From an uncultured Lachnospiraceae bacterium (lineage in GTDB: Bacteria; Bacillota; Clostridia; Lachnospirales; Lachnospiraceae), in assembly GCA_902766735.1 (NCBI GenBank), contig CACXEU010000036.1, positions 1 through 48,396 of the forward strand: a stretch of 48,396 nucleotides of DNA, given 5' to 3'. Below the pieces are notes generated by a model. The model did no database searches. It was not told where the DNA came from and saw nothing but the letters and a program-made list of their open reading frames with translations. The stretch's first letter is position 1. Each line of letters begins with the position of its first letter. The translations under genes were made by a program, and so were the position numbers. Below, in pieces: positions 7,406 through 15,332 of the stretch.

Positions 7406-8458
7406 TTATAATATTTCGGCTAATGCCTGATATAATTTTTCCATCTCTTCATCGGTTCCGATGGTAATTCGCAAATAATTGTCAATTCTCGGTTTGTTCC
7501 AGTATCTCACATAAATATCCTTACTCTTTAAGAAGTCAAAGATTTCTTTCGCCGGTACAGTTTTATGTGTCACAAACAAGAAGTTCGTTCTAGACTCTGT
7601 TCCTTCGAATCCCAGTTCCGCCAGTCTCTTCTTTGCGTTCTCTCTGGTCGTAACAATCTTATCACGAATCATTCTAAAATATGCATCATCATTGATGGCT
7701 TCCACGCCTGCTAAAATAGCTGGCTGATTCATGGTATAGGAATTATATGCAAATTTCACATTCTGCATAGCGGTAATCAGTTCCTCACTACCGATGGCAA
7801 ATCCAATTCTTGCACCTGCCATAGCTCTTGATTTTGAGAATGTTCCCGTCACCAGAAGATTTTCATACTTCGGGAGCAAATCTCTGGCAGTTACCGTTCC
7901 AAAATCTGCATAAGCTTCATCTACAATGACTATGGAATCCTGATTGTCCTGAATCAGTTTTTCAATGGATTCCAGTGGCATTTCAATGGCCGTCGGTGCA
8001 TTTGGATTTGCAAAAATCACACCACCGTTCGGAATCTTATAATCTTCCACATTGATTTCAAACTGATCATTTACCGGAATCATTTGATACGGAATGCGGA
8101 ATAAATCTGCCCACACATCATAGAATGAATAGGTAATATCCGGAAAAAGAATCGGCTTATCTGAGTTAAAGAATGTAAGAAAAGCCATTCCTAAAACGTC
8201 ATCGGATCCGACCCCGACAAACACCTGCTTTTCTGAAACACCATAATAATGAGCAATCGCACGAACTAGCGGTCCCACATCCGGTGCCGGATATAATCTC
8301 AATAAGTCCGTGTTAAAATTATTCATGATTTCATCCACCTTTGGTGTTGGTGGATAAGGACACTCATTGGTATTGAGTTTCACCATATTTTCCTTATTTG
8401 GCTGTTCGCCCGGAGTATATGGTGTAACTTTTCTAATATATTTTTCCCATTCTCTCAT
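7406..8458 (-). CDS. hisC: Histidinol-phosphate aminotransferase-like PLP enzyme
   Basis: A fold-type I PLP aminotransferase of 350 residues, matching HisC in length. It converts imidazole acetol-phosphate plus glutamate to histidinol-phosphate and 2-oxoglutarate. Seen: N-terminal LNTNECPYPPTPKV near 29-42, FANPNAPTAIEM near 150-161 (Asn contacting PLP), IVDEAYADF (Asp near 180), the Schiff-base Lys in TGTFSKSRAMAGARIG near 209, and the C-terminal YLRITIGTDEEME. It sits with glmM and a VanZ-like gene rather than other his genes. Such orphan HisC-like enzymes may act on several aromatic or phosphorylated substrates. RBS GAGGT precedes the ATG at 8458. Confidence 0.88.
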   Translation of the reverse strand: MREWEKYIRKVTPYTPGEQPNKENMVKLNTNECPYPPTPKVDEIMNNFNTDLLRLYPAPDVGPLVRAIAHYYGVSEKQVFVGVGSDDVLGMAFLTFFNSDKPILFPDITYSFYDVWADLFRIPYQMIPVNDQFEINVEDYKIPNGGVIFANPNAPTAIEMPLESIEKLIQDNQDSIVIVDEAYADFGTVTARDLLPKYENLLVTGTFSKSRAMAGARIGFAIGSEELITAMQNVKFAYNSYTMNQPAILAGVEAINDDAYFRMIRDKIVTTRENAKKRLAELGFEGTESRTNFLFVTHKTVPAKEIFDFLKSKDIYVRYWNKPRIDNYLRITIGTDEEMEKLYQALAEIL

Positions 8459-8463
8459 TTTAT

Positions 8464-9024
8464 TTACCTCTTTATGACACTATTATTATGTATGTTCTCC
8501 CTGCCGTGATTTTTTTTCATCATCTGATGTGTCAAAATCAAAAGGATCATAAACAATAAAGCCAGAAGAAATCCTACGGCATCTATCAACACATCCCGCA
8601 TCTGTGGACTTCTTCCATCCACGAATCCCTGATGAACTTCATCAGTGATTGCATAAAGAATTCCGAATCCTTCGGAATATACTATGCGTTTTATATTCTG
8701 ACCAATCACTTCAAAAGTGAGCAGAAATCCACCCACGAAAAGTCCCAAAATCGCATATTCTCCAAAATGTCCTGTCTTACGAACAGCAAAACTGACCTTG
8801 TTAAATAATTCTTCCTGCCGCTCGGTACTAAGATTGGAAAAATCCGGCTCCATGAAGATTACAATCCGCTGTGTGATTTTATCACTCAAAGATGAGGACT
8901 CTGTTGCTGTGGCAGCAGAAAATCCAAAAATTGTAACCATCCACCAAAGACAGAGCCCTAGTAAGATGACTCGGGCAACATAAATTTTTCCTTTCTCAGA
9001 GAACCATTTATTTTTCAACTGCAT
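8464..9024 (-). CDS. VanZ family membrane protein (short form)
   Basis: 186 residues with TM segments near 17-38, 92-112 and 136-160. It has VanZ-type residues: FSAATATESSSLSDKIT after the first helix, VRKTGHFGEYAILGLFVGG, then DEVHQGFVDGRSPQMRDVLIDAVGF, which is highly typical. I start at the ATG at 9024 (MQLKNKW), inside the last codons of glmM, with AAGGA upstream. The alternative start at 9048 is a TTG with no better signal. Overlap with glmM suggests coupled translation. VanZ function is unknown outside glycopeptide resistance. The next gene is hisC, 5 bases on. Confidence 0.85.
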   Translation of the reverse strand: MQLKNKWFSEKGKIYVARVILLGLCLWWMVTIFGFSAATATESSSLSDKITQRIVIFMEPDFSNLSTERQEELFNKVSFAVRKTGHFGEYAILGLFVGGFLLTFEVIGQNIKRIVYSEGFGILYAITDEVHQGFVDGRSPQMRDVLIDAVGFLLALLFMILLILTHQMMKKNHGRENIHNNSVIKR

Positions 9025-10357
9025 GTCCTTTTTCCTTGATGACAGCAATCACTTCATCCACATAATTTTCTGCTTCCTGTTCCGTCTTTGCTTCTACCAT
9101 CACTCGGATTACCGGCTCAGTTCCACTTTCACGAACTAGGATTCTACCGTCATTTCCAAGTTTTTCTGATACAGCATCTACAGCCTTCTGAACATCCACA
9201 TCTGCTCTGGCTTCCGGCTTACTTGCCACACGAACATTCTTCAGCACCTGTGGATAAATCGTTACCGGATTAATTAACTCTGACATTTTCTTCTTAGAAG
9301 AAAGCATCACTTCCATCAACTTAATGGAGGTTAAGATACCATCACCGGTCGTCGCATACTTACTGAAAATAATATGTCCGGATTCTTCTCCTCCGAGACG
9401 ATAGTTATTATTTCTCATACATTCATAAACATATTTATCACCCACATCTGTTTTTTCGTAGTCAATTCCTACTGCATCAAAAGCTTTGTAAAGACCGATA
9501 TTTGACATAATGGTTGTAACAACGGTGTTATTATCCAGTTCTCCATTTTCCTTCATATAAGTTCCGCAAACATAGAGAATTAAATCTCCGTTAACGATAT
9601 GTCCTTGATCATCTACACAGAAACAACGGTCAGCGTCACCATCATAAGCAAAACCAATGTCTAAATGATTTCCAATAACAAATTTCTGCAATTCTTCAAT
9701 ATGTGTGGAACCACATCCCATATTGATGTTTGTTCCGTTTGGTTCTGCGTGAATTACATGTGTTTCTGCTCCTAATGCATCGAATACACTCTTTGCAATA
9801 GCTGATGCACTACCATTGGAACAATCCAATCCCACCTTGATATTTCTAAAAGAATGTTTTGCCAATGTCATTAAATATCCCATATAACGATTTCTTCCTG
9901 CGAAGTAATCCACGGTTCTACCAATCTTTTCTCCCACTGCATATGGAATACTTTCAAAATCTGCATCAATATATTCTTCAATCTGATCAATGATTTCCTG
10001 TTCCATTTTTTCGCCTTTACCATTTAAAAGCTTAATTCCATTATCATAAAATGGATTATGGCTGGCAGAAATCATAATACCACAATCAAAATCTTCTGTA
10101 CTAACCACATAAGACACACTCGGTGTTGTGGTTACATGTAATAAATACACGTCTGCTCCTGTAGAAGTAAGCCCTGCCGACAAAGCGTCTTCAAACATAT
10201 AACTGCTTCGTCTTGTATCCTTTCCAATTGCTACGGAACACTTATGGTAACGTCCGTAATACCATCCAAGGAAACGTCCTACCTTAAACGCATGCATTGC
10301 GGTCAGGTTCACGTTTGCTTCTCCTCTAAATCCATCTGTTCCAAAATACTTTCCCAT
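9008..10357 (-). CDS. glmM: Phosphoglucosamine mutase
   Basis: Interconverts glucosamine-6-phosphate and glucosamine-1-phosphate, the step before UDP-GlcNAc and so peptidoglycan. 449 residues, the normal length. Seen: N-terminal GKYFGTDGFRGEANV, active-site phosphoserine loop GIMISASHNPFYDNGIK near residue 100, metal loop DGDADRCFCVD near 240, sugar-binding GGEESGHIIF near 325, and phosphate-binding VRESGTEPVIRVMVEA near the C-terminus. Start follows GGAGGAG. It heads an operon with a VanZ-like gene and hisC, from a promoter at 10396-10424. Confidence 0.96.
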   Translation of the reverse strand: MGKYFGTDGFRGEANVNLTAMHAFKVGRFLGWYYGRYHKCSVAIGKDTRRSSYMFEDALSAGLTSTGADVYLLHVTTTPSVSYVVSTEDFDCGIMISASHNPFYDNGIKLLNGKGEKMEQEIIDQIEEYIDADFESIPYAVGEKIGRTVDYFAGRNRYMGYLMTLAKHSFRNIKVGLDCSNGSASAIAKSVFDALGAETHVIHAEPNGTNINMGCGSTHIEELQKFVIGNHLDIGFAYDGDADRCFCVDDQGHIVNGDLILYVCGTYMKENGELDNNTVVTTIMSNIGLYKAFDAVGIDYEKTDVGDKYVYECMRNNNYRLGGEESGHIIFSKYATTGDGILTSIKLMEVMLSSKKKMSELINPVTIYPQVLKNVRVASKPEARADVDVQKAVDAVSEKLGNDGRILVRESGTEPVIRVMVEAKTEQEAENYVDEVIAVIKEKGHAVEK

Positions 10358-10395
10358 GTTTCTCCTCCATCTCTTGGAATAACTCCATCTTTACT

Positions 10396-10424
10396 ATTAT
10401 ATAATAGAGTGACCTATTTTACAA
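10396..10424 (-). promoter_or_regulatory. glmM operon promoter
   Basis: Minus strand -35 TTGTAA (10424-10419), 17-bp spacer, -10 TATAAT (10401-10396). It lies about 40 bases upstream of the glmM start, between the barstar-like gene and glmM. Confidence 0.7.
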
Positions 10425-10476
10425 TTCAATCTCCCGCTTTGAATCAACTTTCACAGGTTCTCAATTATTTTCATTT

Positions 10477-10746
10477 TTAGCTTTCAAAGGTAACAATAAC
10501 ATTTTCACATTCGTGTTCCAAATCTTTTAACACCCCCTTCAATCTGCTCACATAAGAATTCAGTTTTTCGTCCTCTTTCTCAGAGTTTTTTACAATGATA
10601 TGCATCTCATCATTTCTTGAAGACATTACATCATAAAATCCGTCCAGATTTTTCCCGTAATATTTCGGAAATTCAAACAAATCCGAAAGCATTCCATGTA
10701 ATTCTTCTAAATCTTCGATTTTTTTCAAATCTATAACATAATCCAT
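10477..10746 (-). CDS. Barstar-family RNase inhibitor (immunity protein)
   Basis: 89 residues, the size of barstar. The signature is EFPKYYGKNLDGFYDVMSS near 26-44, matching the barstar helix that plugs barnase (YYGENLDALWD in the Bacillus amyloliquefaciens protein). The expected acidic residue is present (D35 in NLD). The C-terminal strand is NVIVTFES. It would bind and block the RNase made by the gene just upstream (15-base gap) before that enzyme is exported. Start follows AAAGGAG. Coupling to a barnase-like gene makes the assignment strong. Some barstar-family proteins act as partners of other proteins, but not when paired like this. Confidence 0.9.
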   Translation of the reverse strand: MDYVIDLKKIEDLEELHGMLSDLFEFPKYYGKNLDGFYDVMSSRNDEMHIIVKNSEKEDEKLNSYVSRLKGVLKDLEHECENVIVTFES

Positions 10747-10761
10747 ACTTTACTCCTTTTT

Positions 10762-11319
10762 CTAATAAAGCTGTGTAAAGGTTTCATAATGATCTGATGT
10801 ATAATAAATCAACCCATCAGAGGAATAAATAATCCGCTTTGCTCCTCGGCTTCTTGCACCTAAGGTATCGATATCACATTCATGGTAGGTACGCCCTTTT
10901 GCTTTTGGAAGTTTCTTTTCATAATTTCCGAAATAGTCCCCTCCAATGCATTTACCCGGCGCATATTTTTTTAAGGAACCACCGTCCCATCCTAATGCTT
11001 TTGCCTCTTTTTTCGTAATAAAGTTTTTCGGCAAAGTTCCATACTGATGGATATAAGCTGCTACATCCTCTTTAGAACTATATACTCCGTTACGGTCAAT
11101 CCTTCCCTGTTTCGCAGACTGTTTCTGAGATTTCGTCTGCTCGTCTACTTCTTGTGTAGTTTCAGCATGTTCCACAGCTACAGTAACATAATTGTTCCCG
11201 GATTGTTTTTCCTGCTGCGTACTACCTGTTCCAACACATCCGGAAAGAGCTATTGCAACCAGAAGTAAAATCAGAACAGCAACGCACCATCTTCCTCTTG
11301 AGAATAATTTTTGTATCAT
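10762..11319 (-). CDS. Barnase-type ribonuclease lipoprotein
   Basis: 185 residues in three parts: a lipoprotein signal (hydrophobic 9-23, lipobox LSGC), a polar Gln/Thr-rich linker to about 75, and a barnase domain to the end. Family landmarks: GTLPKNFITKKEAKALGWDGG, APGKCIGGDYFGN, catalytic Glu in GRTYHECDID, Arg in GAKRIIYSSDGLIYYTS, and catalytic His in SDHYETF. These match Glu73, Arg87 and His102 of barnase, so the enzyme should cleave RNA. Membrane anchoring is unusual, since classical barnase is freely secreted. Start at 11319 is chosen because it gives a compact signal peptide, with AAAGG upstream. The frame extends to 11352, overlapping the ABC gene. Role: antagonism or external RNA use, inferred only. 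Confidence 0.9.
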   Translation of the reverse strand: MIQKLFSRGRWCVAVLILLLVAIALSGCVGTGSTQQEKQSGNNYVTVAVEHAETTQEVDEQTKSQKQSAKQGRIDRNGVYSSKEDVAAYIHQYGTLPKNFITKKEAKALGWDGGSLKKYAPGKCIGGDYFGNYEKKLPKAKGRTYHECDIDTLGARSRGAKRIIYSSDGLIYYTSDHYETFTQLY

Positions 11320-11336
11320 ATCATTCGCCTTTCCTT

Positions 11337-13040
11337 TTATCGGATTGTACAACGAAGTTTCTTGTTATCGATTACAAATTCCCGGTTACAAACCTGTAAC
11401 GCCGCATTCTTATGTGTAATGATAATACAGGTTTTCTTCTGTAATCTCTGAATATTTTCCAAAACCCGTTCTTCTGTTTTTGCATCCAATGCCGAGGTTG
11501 CTTCGTCCAACAAGATGATTGGTGCCCTACTAAGGATTGCTCTGGCAATGGCAAGTCGTTGAGCCTGACCTTCGGAAATTCCCAATCCTTTTTCTCCAAT
11601 GGTAGTATCTAGTCCATCCGGCAGGGTTTTCACAAAATCTGCAATATCACTTAATTGCAATGCTTCACTAATTTCCTCATCTGTCGCATCTGGATTCACC
11701 ATGAGAATATTCTCCCGCAAGGTTCCACTAAAAAGATAATTTCCTTGCGGAACATAAGAAAACAATCCTCTGGTATCTGTTCCAGCCTCCTCAAAACTTC
11801 CATCTTCATAATATAATCGGATGTTTCCGGCTTTGGGGTCAAAAACACCTAAGAGCATTTTCATCAAGGTACTCTTTCCGATTCCGGAGATTCCCCGAAT
11901 TGCCACAAAATCTCCCTTCTTTAAAGAAGCATTTCCTTCCTCTAAGACGCTTTCTCTTCCATAATTAAATTGGATATTTTCAAATCGAATTTCCTTGAGT
12001 CTGGCATAAGTTTCTTCCACATTGATTTTTTCCTGAAGATACAGTTCTTTTTCAATATTTTCAATTTCAATAATTCGTTCCGCAGAAGCCACAATGGCAT
12101 AATACTGCGGGAGAACTCTCGTCACGTTCACAAAGGGCATTTGTAACTGGGATACCAGCTGTAATACCGCAGTTAGTGTTCCGTAAGACATCGTCCTCCA
12201 ACAAACATGTAATGCACACCAAACCAGTGCGAACAGATAACCGGCATTAAATACGAACGAAAAACCGGCGTTGGCTAAAATGCTAATATTTCTTCGCTTC
12301 ATTTTTGCACGATAATTAATCTGCTGTAATTCATCGCCTTTTTGGGAAAAACGTTCTTCCACACCGAAAGTCTTTACGACTAAAAGACTTTCAATGGCTT
12401 CCTGATAGAAGGAACGAACTTTACCATCAGTGGACTGTACTTCCTTATGCAGATTTTTTAATCGCTTTCTAAGTGTCAGGGTTACGGTGGATACCAAAAG
12501 TCCTCCTACCAGAAAGACCAACGTAAATTTCCAGTCGAAGGAAACCAACACCACAAACGCACCAACAAACTGAGTCACATAATAAATTAAATCCGGAATG
12601 ATGTTCGTCATTCCGTCTGAAATAATTTTAATGTCACTGGTAATGCGGTTCATCAACTCACCGCTGTGATATTCGTTAATTTTTTCATATCGTTTTTCGA
12701 GGATTCCGGAAAACAAATCGGAACGCATTTCCATTTCTAATCCAGCCTGAGTCCGAATGGCGAGGCTCTGATTGTATACACGCAAAAACAATCGTCCAAT
12801 AATAATGCAGAAAATCACAATTCCATACACAATAATCATATGAATATATTGATTTCTTATATCAACACTTCCTGCATCCGCTGCCTTTTGTGCGGAATCA
12901 ATGGCATACTTACTCATGACCGCTAAGGAAGTCGTGGCAAGTGCCAGAAAAACATTAAACAAACTCAATGCAATGATTTTCACACGATACCCTTTGCTGT
13001 TATTCACAATCCATCGTAATCCTTTTGATTCTTTCATCAT
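11337..13040 (-). CDS. ABC transporter, fused permease and ATPase
   Basis: 567 residues. An exporter-type membrane domain with about six helices fills residues 20-310. The nucleotide-binding domain follows from about 345, with Walker A GISGIGKSTLMKML, a signature written LGISEGQAQRLAIARA (Glu in place of the usual Gly of SGGQ) and Walker B APIILLDEATSALD, then the H-loop THK. There is no C39 peptidase domain. Such half-transporters dimerise and export peptides, lipids or drugs. The gene directly abuts the S24/S26-like gene (TAAATG) and is followed by the RNase gene, so a peptide or processed product is the likely cargo. Substrate unknown. Confidence 0.92.
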   Translation of the reverse strand: MMKESKGLRWIVNNSKGYRVKIIALSLFNVFLALATTSLAVMSKYAIDSAQKAADAGSVDIRNQYIHMIIVYGIVIFCIIIGRLFLRVYNQSLAIRTQAGLEMEMRSDLFSGILEKRYEKINEYHSGELMNRITSDIKIISDGMTNIIPDLIYYVTQFVGAFVVLVSFDWKFTLVFLVGGLLVSTVTLTLRKRLKNLHKEVQSTDGKVRSFYQEAIESLLVVKTFGVEERFSQKGDELQQINYRAKMKRRNISILANAGFSFVFNAGYLFALVWCALHVCWRTMSYGTLTAVLQLVSQLQMPFVNVTRVLPQYYAIVASAERIIEIENIEKELYLQEKINVEETYARLKEIRFENIQFNYGRESVLEEGNASLKKGDFVAIRGISGIGKSTLMKMLLGVFDPKAGNIRLYYEDGSFEEAGTDTRGLFSYVPQGNYLFSGTLRENILMVNPDATDEEISEALQLSDIADFVKTLPDGLDTTIGEKGLGISEGQAQRLAIARAILSRAPIILLDEATSALDAKTEERVLENIQRLQKKTCIIITHKNAALQVCNREFVIDNKKLRCTIR

Positions 13041-13505
13041 TTATCCTAAAATTTTACGCTTAATCCTGCCTAAAATTCTTCTTCCCTTTTTCTTTATTTT
13101 TCGAAGGCTTACAGTAGCGACCCAAACCTTCACATAGATTTGATATCCCAGACTCTTACAGGAATACTTTTTCCCTTTTCGGGTAAAGGATACAACAATA
13201 CCAATAATCTGAGAATCCTCAATTCCGTATTCCTTCACAAACTGCCCGTCGCCCCGCATCACATACTTGCCCTGACATAAATCAACGACCCGATGTAAAA
13301 CATAACTTCCGTCCTTTCTTTGATACAACGGCAAATCATATTTTTTCATTGGAAACTGTGCTCTGGCGATTGTAACGGTATCCATTCCATCACGAAGCAT
13401 GGGAAGCATACTTATTCCTTTGGGCGTGAACGTCGCTTTTCCTCCGGCCTCTAATTGATTCTTTATCAGCGGAATCATATCTTCCATGGAAACTACTTTA
13501 TTCAA
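13041..13505 (-). CDS. S24/S26 peptidase-like protein (signal-peptidase fold)
   Basis: About 154 residues. The conserved Ser region reads FTPKGISMLPMLRDGMDTV, as in the GxSMxP box of signal peptidases and LexA-like proteins. The second catalytic position appears as YVLHRVVDL. A His there is typical of SipW/Sec11-type enzymes, where most bacterial leader peptidases have Lys. YVMRGDGQ follows. There is no N-terminal TM anchor, only a weakly hydrophobic stretch near residue 125 in a very basic tail, so it may act at the inner membrane face. I place the start at TTG 13505 (GAGGGAGGG five bases upstream), overlapping pqqD-like by 8 bases. ATG 13487 is the alternative. Confidence 0.75.
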   Translation of the reverse strand: MNKVVSMEDMIPLIKNQLEAGGKATFTPKGISMLPMLRDGMDTVTIARAQFPMKKYDLPLYQRKDGSYVLHRVVDLCQGKYVMRGDGQFVKEYGIEDSQIIGIVVSFTRKGKKYSCKSLGYQIYVKVWVATVSLRKIKKKGRRILGRIKRKILG

Positions 13506-13761
13506 ATAATCCCTCCCTCTCGACCTTCTGAATAAATAGTTTAACATCTTCTTTTGCGGTCTCTTCTGAAACCTCAAACTCCTGCATCAACGCCTGGATG
13601 AGTTCCTCTTCTGTAATTCCGGCTTGCATTTTTTCAAAAAGGAATGCACCGGTTCCGTTTAAACTCACCATTCCGTTAAAATCGATATTTTCTTTTCCAA
13701 CGGGAACCACAACGAAATTCCCTGCAATATTCCTTAACAAAAATCCATCTTTTATCTTCAT
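13498..13761 (-). CDS. PqqD-family peptide-binding protein (RRE-like)
   Basis: 87 residues starting MKIKDGFLLRNIAGNFVVVP, the standard PqqD-family opening, then a winged-helix-like body with SLNGTGAFLFEKMQAGITEEEL and a C-terminal helix. PqqD and related RRE domains bind leader peptides and bring them to modifying enzymes. I prefer the ATG at 13761, eight bases after AGGAA, over the ATG two codons earlier. It sits between a kinase-like gene (gap of about 9 bases) and the peptidase-like gene (overlap). No precursor peptide gene is visible nearby, so the bound peptide, if any, is encoded elsewhere or is a larger protein. Confidence 0.88.
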   Translation of the reverse strand: MKIKDGFLLRNIAGNFVVVPVGKENIDFNGMVSLNGTGAFLFEKMQAGITEEELIQALMQEFEVSEETAKEDVKLFIQKVEREGLFE

Positions 13762-13770
13762 ATTCATTTC

Positions 13771-14520
13771 CTATATTCTTCTTATTTTTTTATAAGCTGT
13801 CACCACAGCCTCATCACTTATGTCACATCCCATTCGATATAACGGGGTACTAGTCAGAATTTTCTCTAAATTATCAAGAATGCGATCCATCTGTTCCACT
13901 CCCCTGGACTGATGAATGGTCTGCTTCATATAAAGGGGAATTGCCTCTGCCACATCAATTTTCCGAATGTAATTTTCCTTAGAACGCTCCAGAAAAACAA
14001 TTGCACCCAGTTTTCCTCTGACATTCTCATTCAGGTCCGTTTTTCCACTCCAAGGCGTTCCATAGACATACCACGCGCCATCCGTAAAGCGTAAAACCGG
14101 TTTATCATCATTGACAATCACCGCACGATTTCCAAAATGCTCTTTCCATAATGACGTATGGGTCGATTTTCCGGTCCCGCTGTCTGCAGAAAACAAATAC
14201 ACATAATCATCCACCATGACAGCCGAGGAATGAAGCATACATCCCTGCTGCTTAATGATTAGCCAATGAAATAATTCCCCGGTGTAAATATATTCAATAC
14301 TCTGCATCGGAAGGTTTGCCACAGACTGTTCCCTCATTTCTTCGTAAAAAGAGTGTTCCAAAGATATTTCAATCTCTGCCTCCTCTTCTTTCCAGGAAGA
14401 TTTTGCCAGATATTTTTTTGCCTGATTTCGGGTTCGGTTATAATATAATGTCATCACAACTTTCAATCCGGCAATTTCATAGCGTTCCTTTTGCGGAATC
14501 CCTTCTGTCATCTGTTCCAT
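13771..14520 (-). CDS. HPr-kinase-like P-loop protein
   Basis: 249 residues. The C-terminal half has a P-loop, SADSGTGKSTHTSLW, preceded by MLHSSAVMVDDYVYLF and followed by AVIVNDDKPVLRF and YGTPWSGKTDL. This is the arrangement of HPr kinase-like and PEP-carboxykinase-like kinases found beside PqqD proteins and in some lasso peptide clusters. The N-terminal 90 residues are not recognised. It probably phosphorylates a Ser on a peptide or protein target. It is the first gene of the kinase-PqqD-peptidase-ABC-RNase-barstar run. I start at ATG 14520, with GAGG eight bases upstream. Longer forms to 14559 run into the cpsD-like terminator region. True HprK is unlikely: the HprK N-domain and signature are missing. 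Confidence 0.8.
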   Translation of the reverse strand: MEQMTEGIPQKERYEIAGLKVVMTLYYNRTRNQAKKYLAKSSWKEEEAEIEISLEHSFYEEMREQSVANLPMQSIEYIYTGELFHWLIIKQQGCMLHSSAVMVDDYVYLFSADSGTGKSTHTSLWKEHFGNRAVIVNDDKPVLRFTDGAWYVYGTPWSGKTDLNENVRGKLGAIVFLERSKENYIRKIDVAEAIPLYMKQTIHQSRGVEQMDRILDNLEKILTSTPLYRMGCDISDEAVVTAYKKIRRI

Positions 14521-14550
14521 TTTTTCATCCTCTTTCATTTCTATACAATG

Positions 14551-14579
14551 GAAAAACACCCATGGACATGCATAGGTGT
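14551..14579 (-). terminator. Terminator after the BY-kinase gene
   Basis: Stem ACACCTATG/CATGGGTGT (14579-14571 with 14564-14556, one G-U pair), six-base loop, then TTTTT on the minus strand. It separates the exopolysaccharide genes from the kinase-PqqD cassette. No clear new promoter follows, so the cassette may depend on read-through. Confidence 0.75.
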
Positions 14580-14592
14580 CTTGTTACAAATT

Positions 14593-15315
14593 TTATTTAT
14601 AATATCCCTTGTTCTGTCCGTATCCATAACCGTAATTCGAACCATATCCTTTCTGATAATATCCGCCATAATAGCTTCCCTTATCTTCCGGATCCACTTT
14701 ATTCAATACACATCCCAGAATCTTACAGCCTGATTTTTTCATCTGCTCAATCTGTTTTTGTGCATATTTATAACTGATATTCGACTGAGATATTAAGAAG
14801 ATTACTCCATCCGTTTTCGGTGCAACAATGGCCGGGTCAATAACCTGTCCAATCGGTGGGGTATCAATAATTACATAATCATAGTTTTCCCTGGCAATTT
14901 CCACCAGTTCATCAAACTTATTTCCGTTCAATAATTCCGCCGGATTCGGTGGTACCGGGCCGGAAATAATCATATCCATATTTTCAATATTGGTAGTGTA
15001 CTTCACTTCATCCAATTCTGCCACTCCGGACAAAAACTGTGTCAGTCCTTTGATAGCCTTATTGATTTTATATCGACCAATTAAAACAGACTTACGTAAA
15101 TCGGCATCAATAAATAATACCTTTCTCCCGGAATCAGCAATGGAAATCGCAAGGTTAAAGGCAACCATAGACTTTCCTTCATTTGGGATACAACTGGTTA
15201 GGGAAATTACCTTAACATCATCTCCACAGAACTGTACATTCGTACGGAGCGTTTTATATGCTTCTCTTGTTTTAAAATCTAAGTCAGAAACTTTTTCTAG
15301 ATTAATATTTAACAT
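14593..15315 (-). CDS. CpsD/CapB-type bacterial tyrosine kinase (BY-kinase)
   Basis: 240 residues. Walker A CIPNEGKSMVAFNLA near 45-58, Walker A' VLFIDADLRKS near 75, and Walker B VIIDTPPIG near 155 define the BY-kinase P-loop family. It needs the membrane adaptor encoded just upstream. The last ~27 residues are a Tyr/Gly cluster (SYYGGYYQKGYGSNYGYGYG, then QNKGYYK), the autophosphorylation tail. Kinase state controls capsule or exopolysaccharide polymer length. I start at ATG 15315 (GGAG eight bases upstream); a GTG three codons earlier is also open. Operon with CpsB- and CpsC-like genes. Confidence 0.93.
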   Translation of the reverse strand: MLNINLEKVSDLDFKTREAYKTLRTNVQFCGDDVKVISLTSCIPNEGKSMVAFNLAISIADSGRKVLFIDADLRKSVLIGRYKINKAIKGLTQFLSGVAELDEVKYTTNIENMDMIISGPVPPNPAELLNGNKFDELVEIARENYDYVIIDTPPIGQVIDPAIVAPKTDGVIFLISQSNISYKYAQKQIEQMKKSGCKILGCVLNKVDPEDKGSYYGGYYQKGYGSNYGYGYGQNKGYYK

Positions 15316-15332
15316 AATTGACACTCCTTTCC

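Noticed and set aside
13771..14520. True HPr kinase/phosphorylase (hprK)
   Set aside because: It lacks the HprK N-terminal domain and signature; only the P-loop core is similar.
14521..14592. Possible RiPP precursor or second promoter before the kinase-like gene
   Set aside because: The stretch is filled by the BY-kinase terminator; no short frame with a start signal and no promoter pair could be found.
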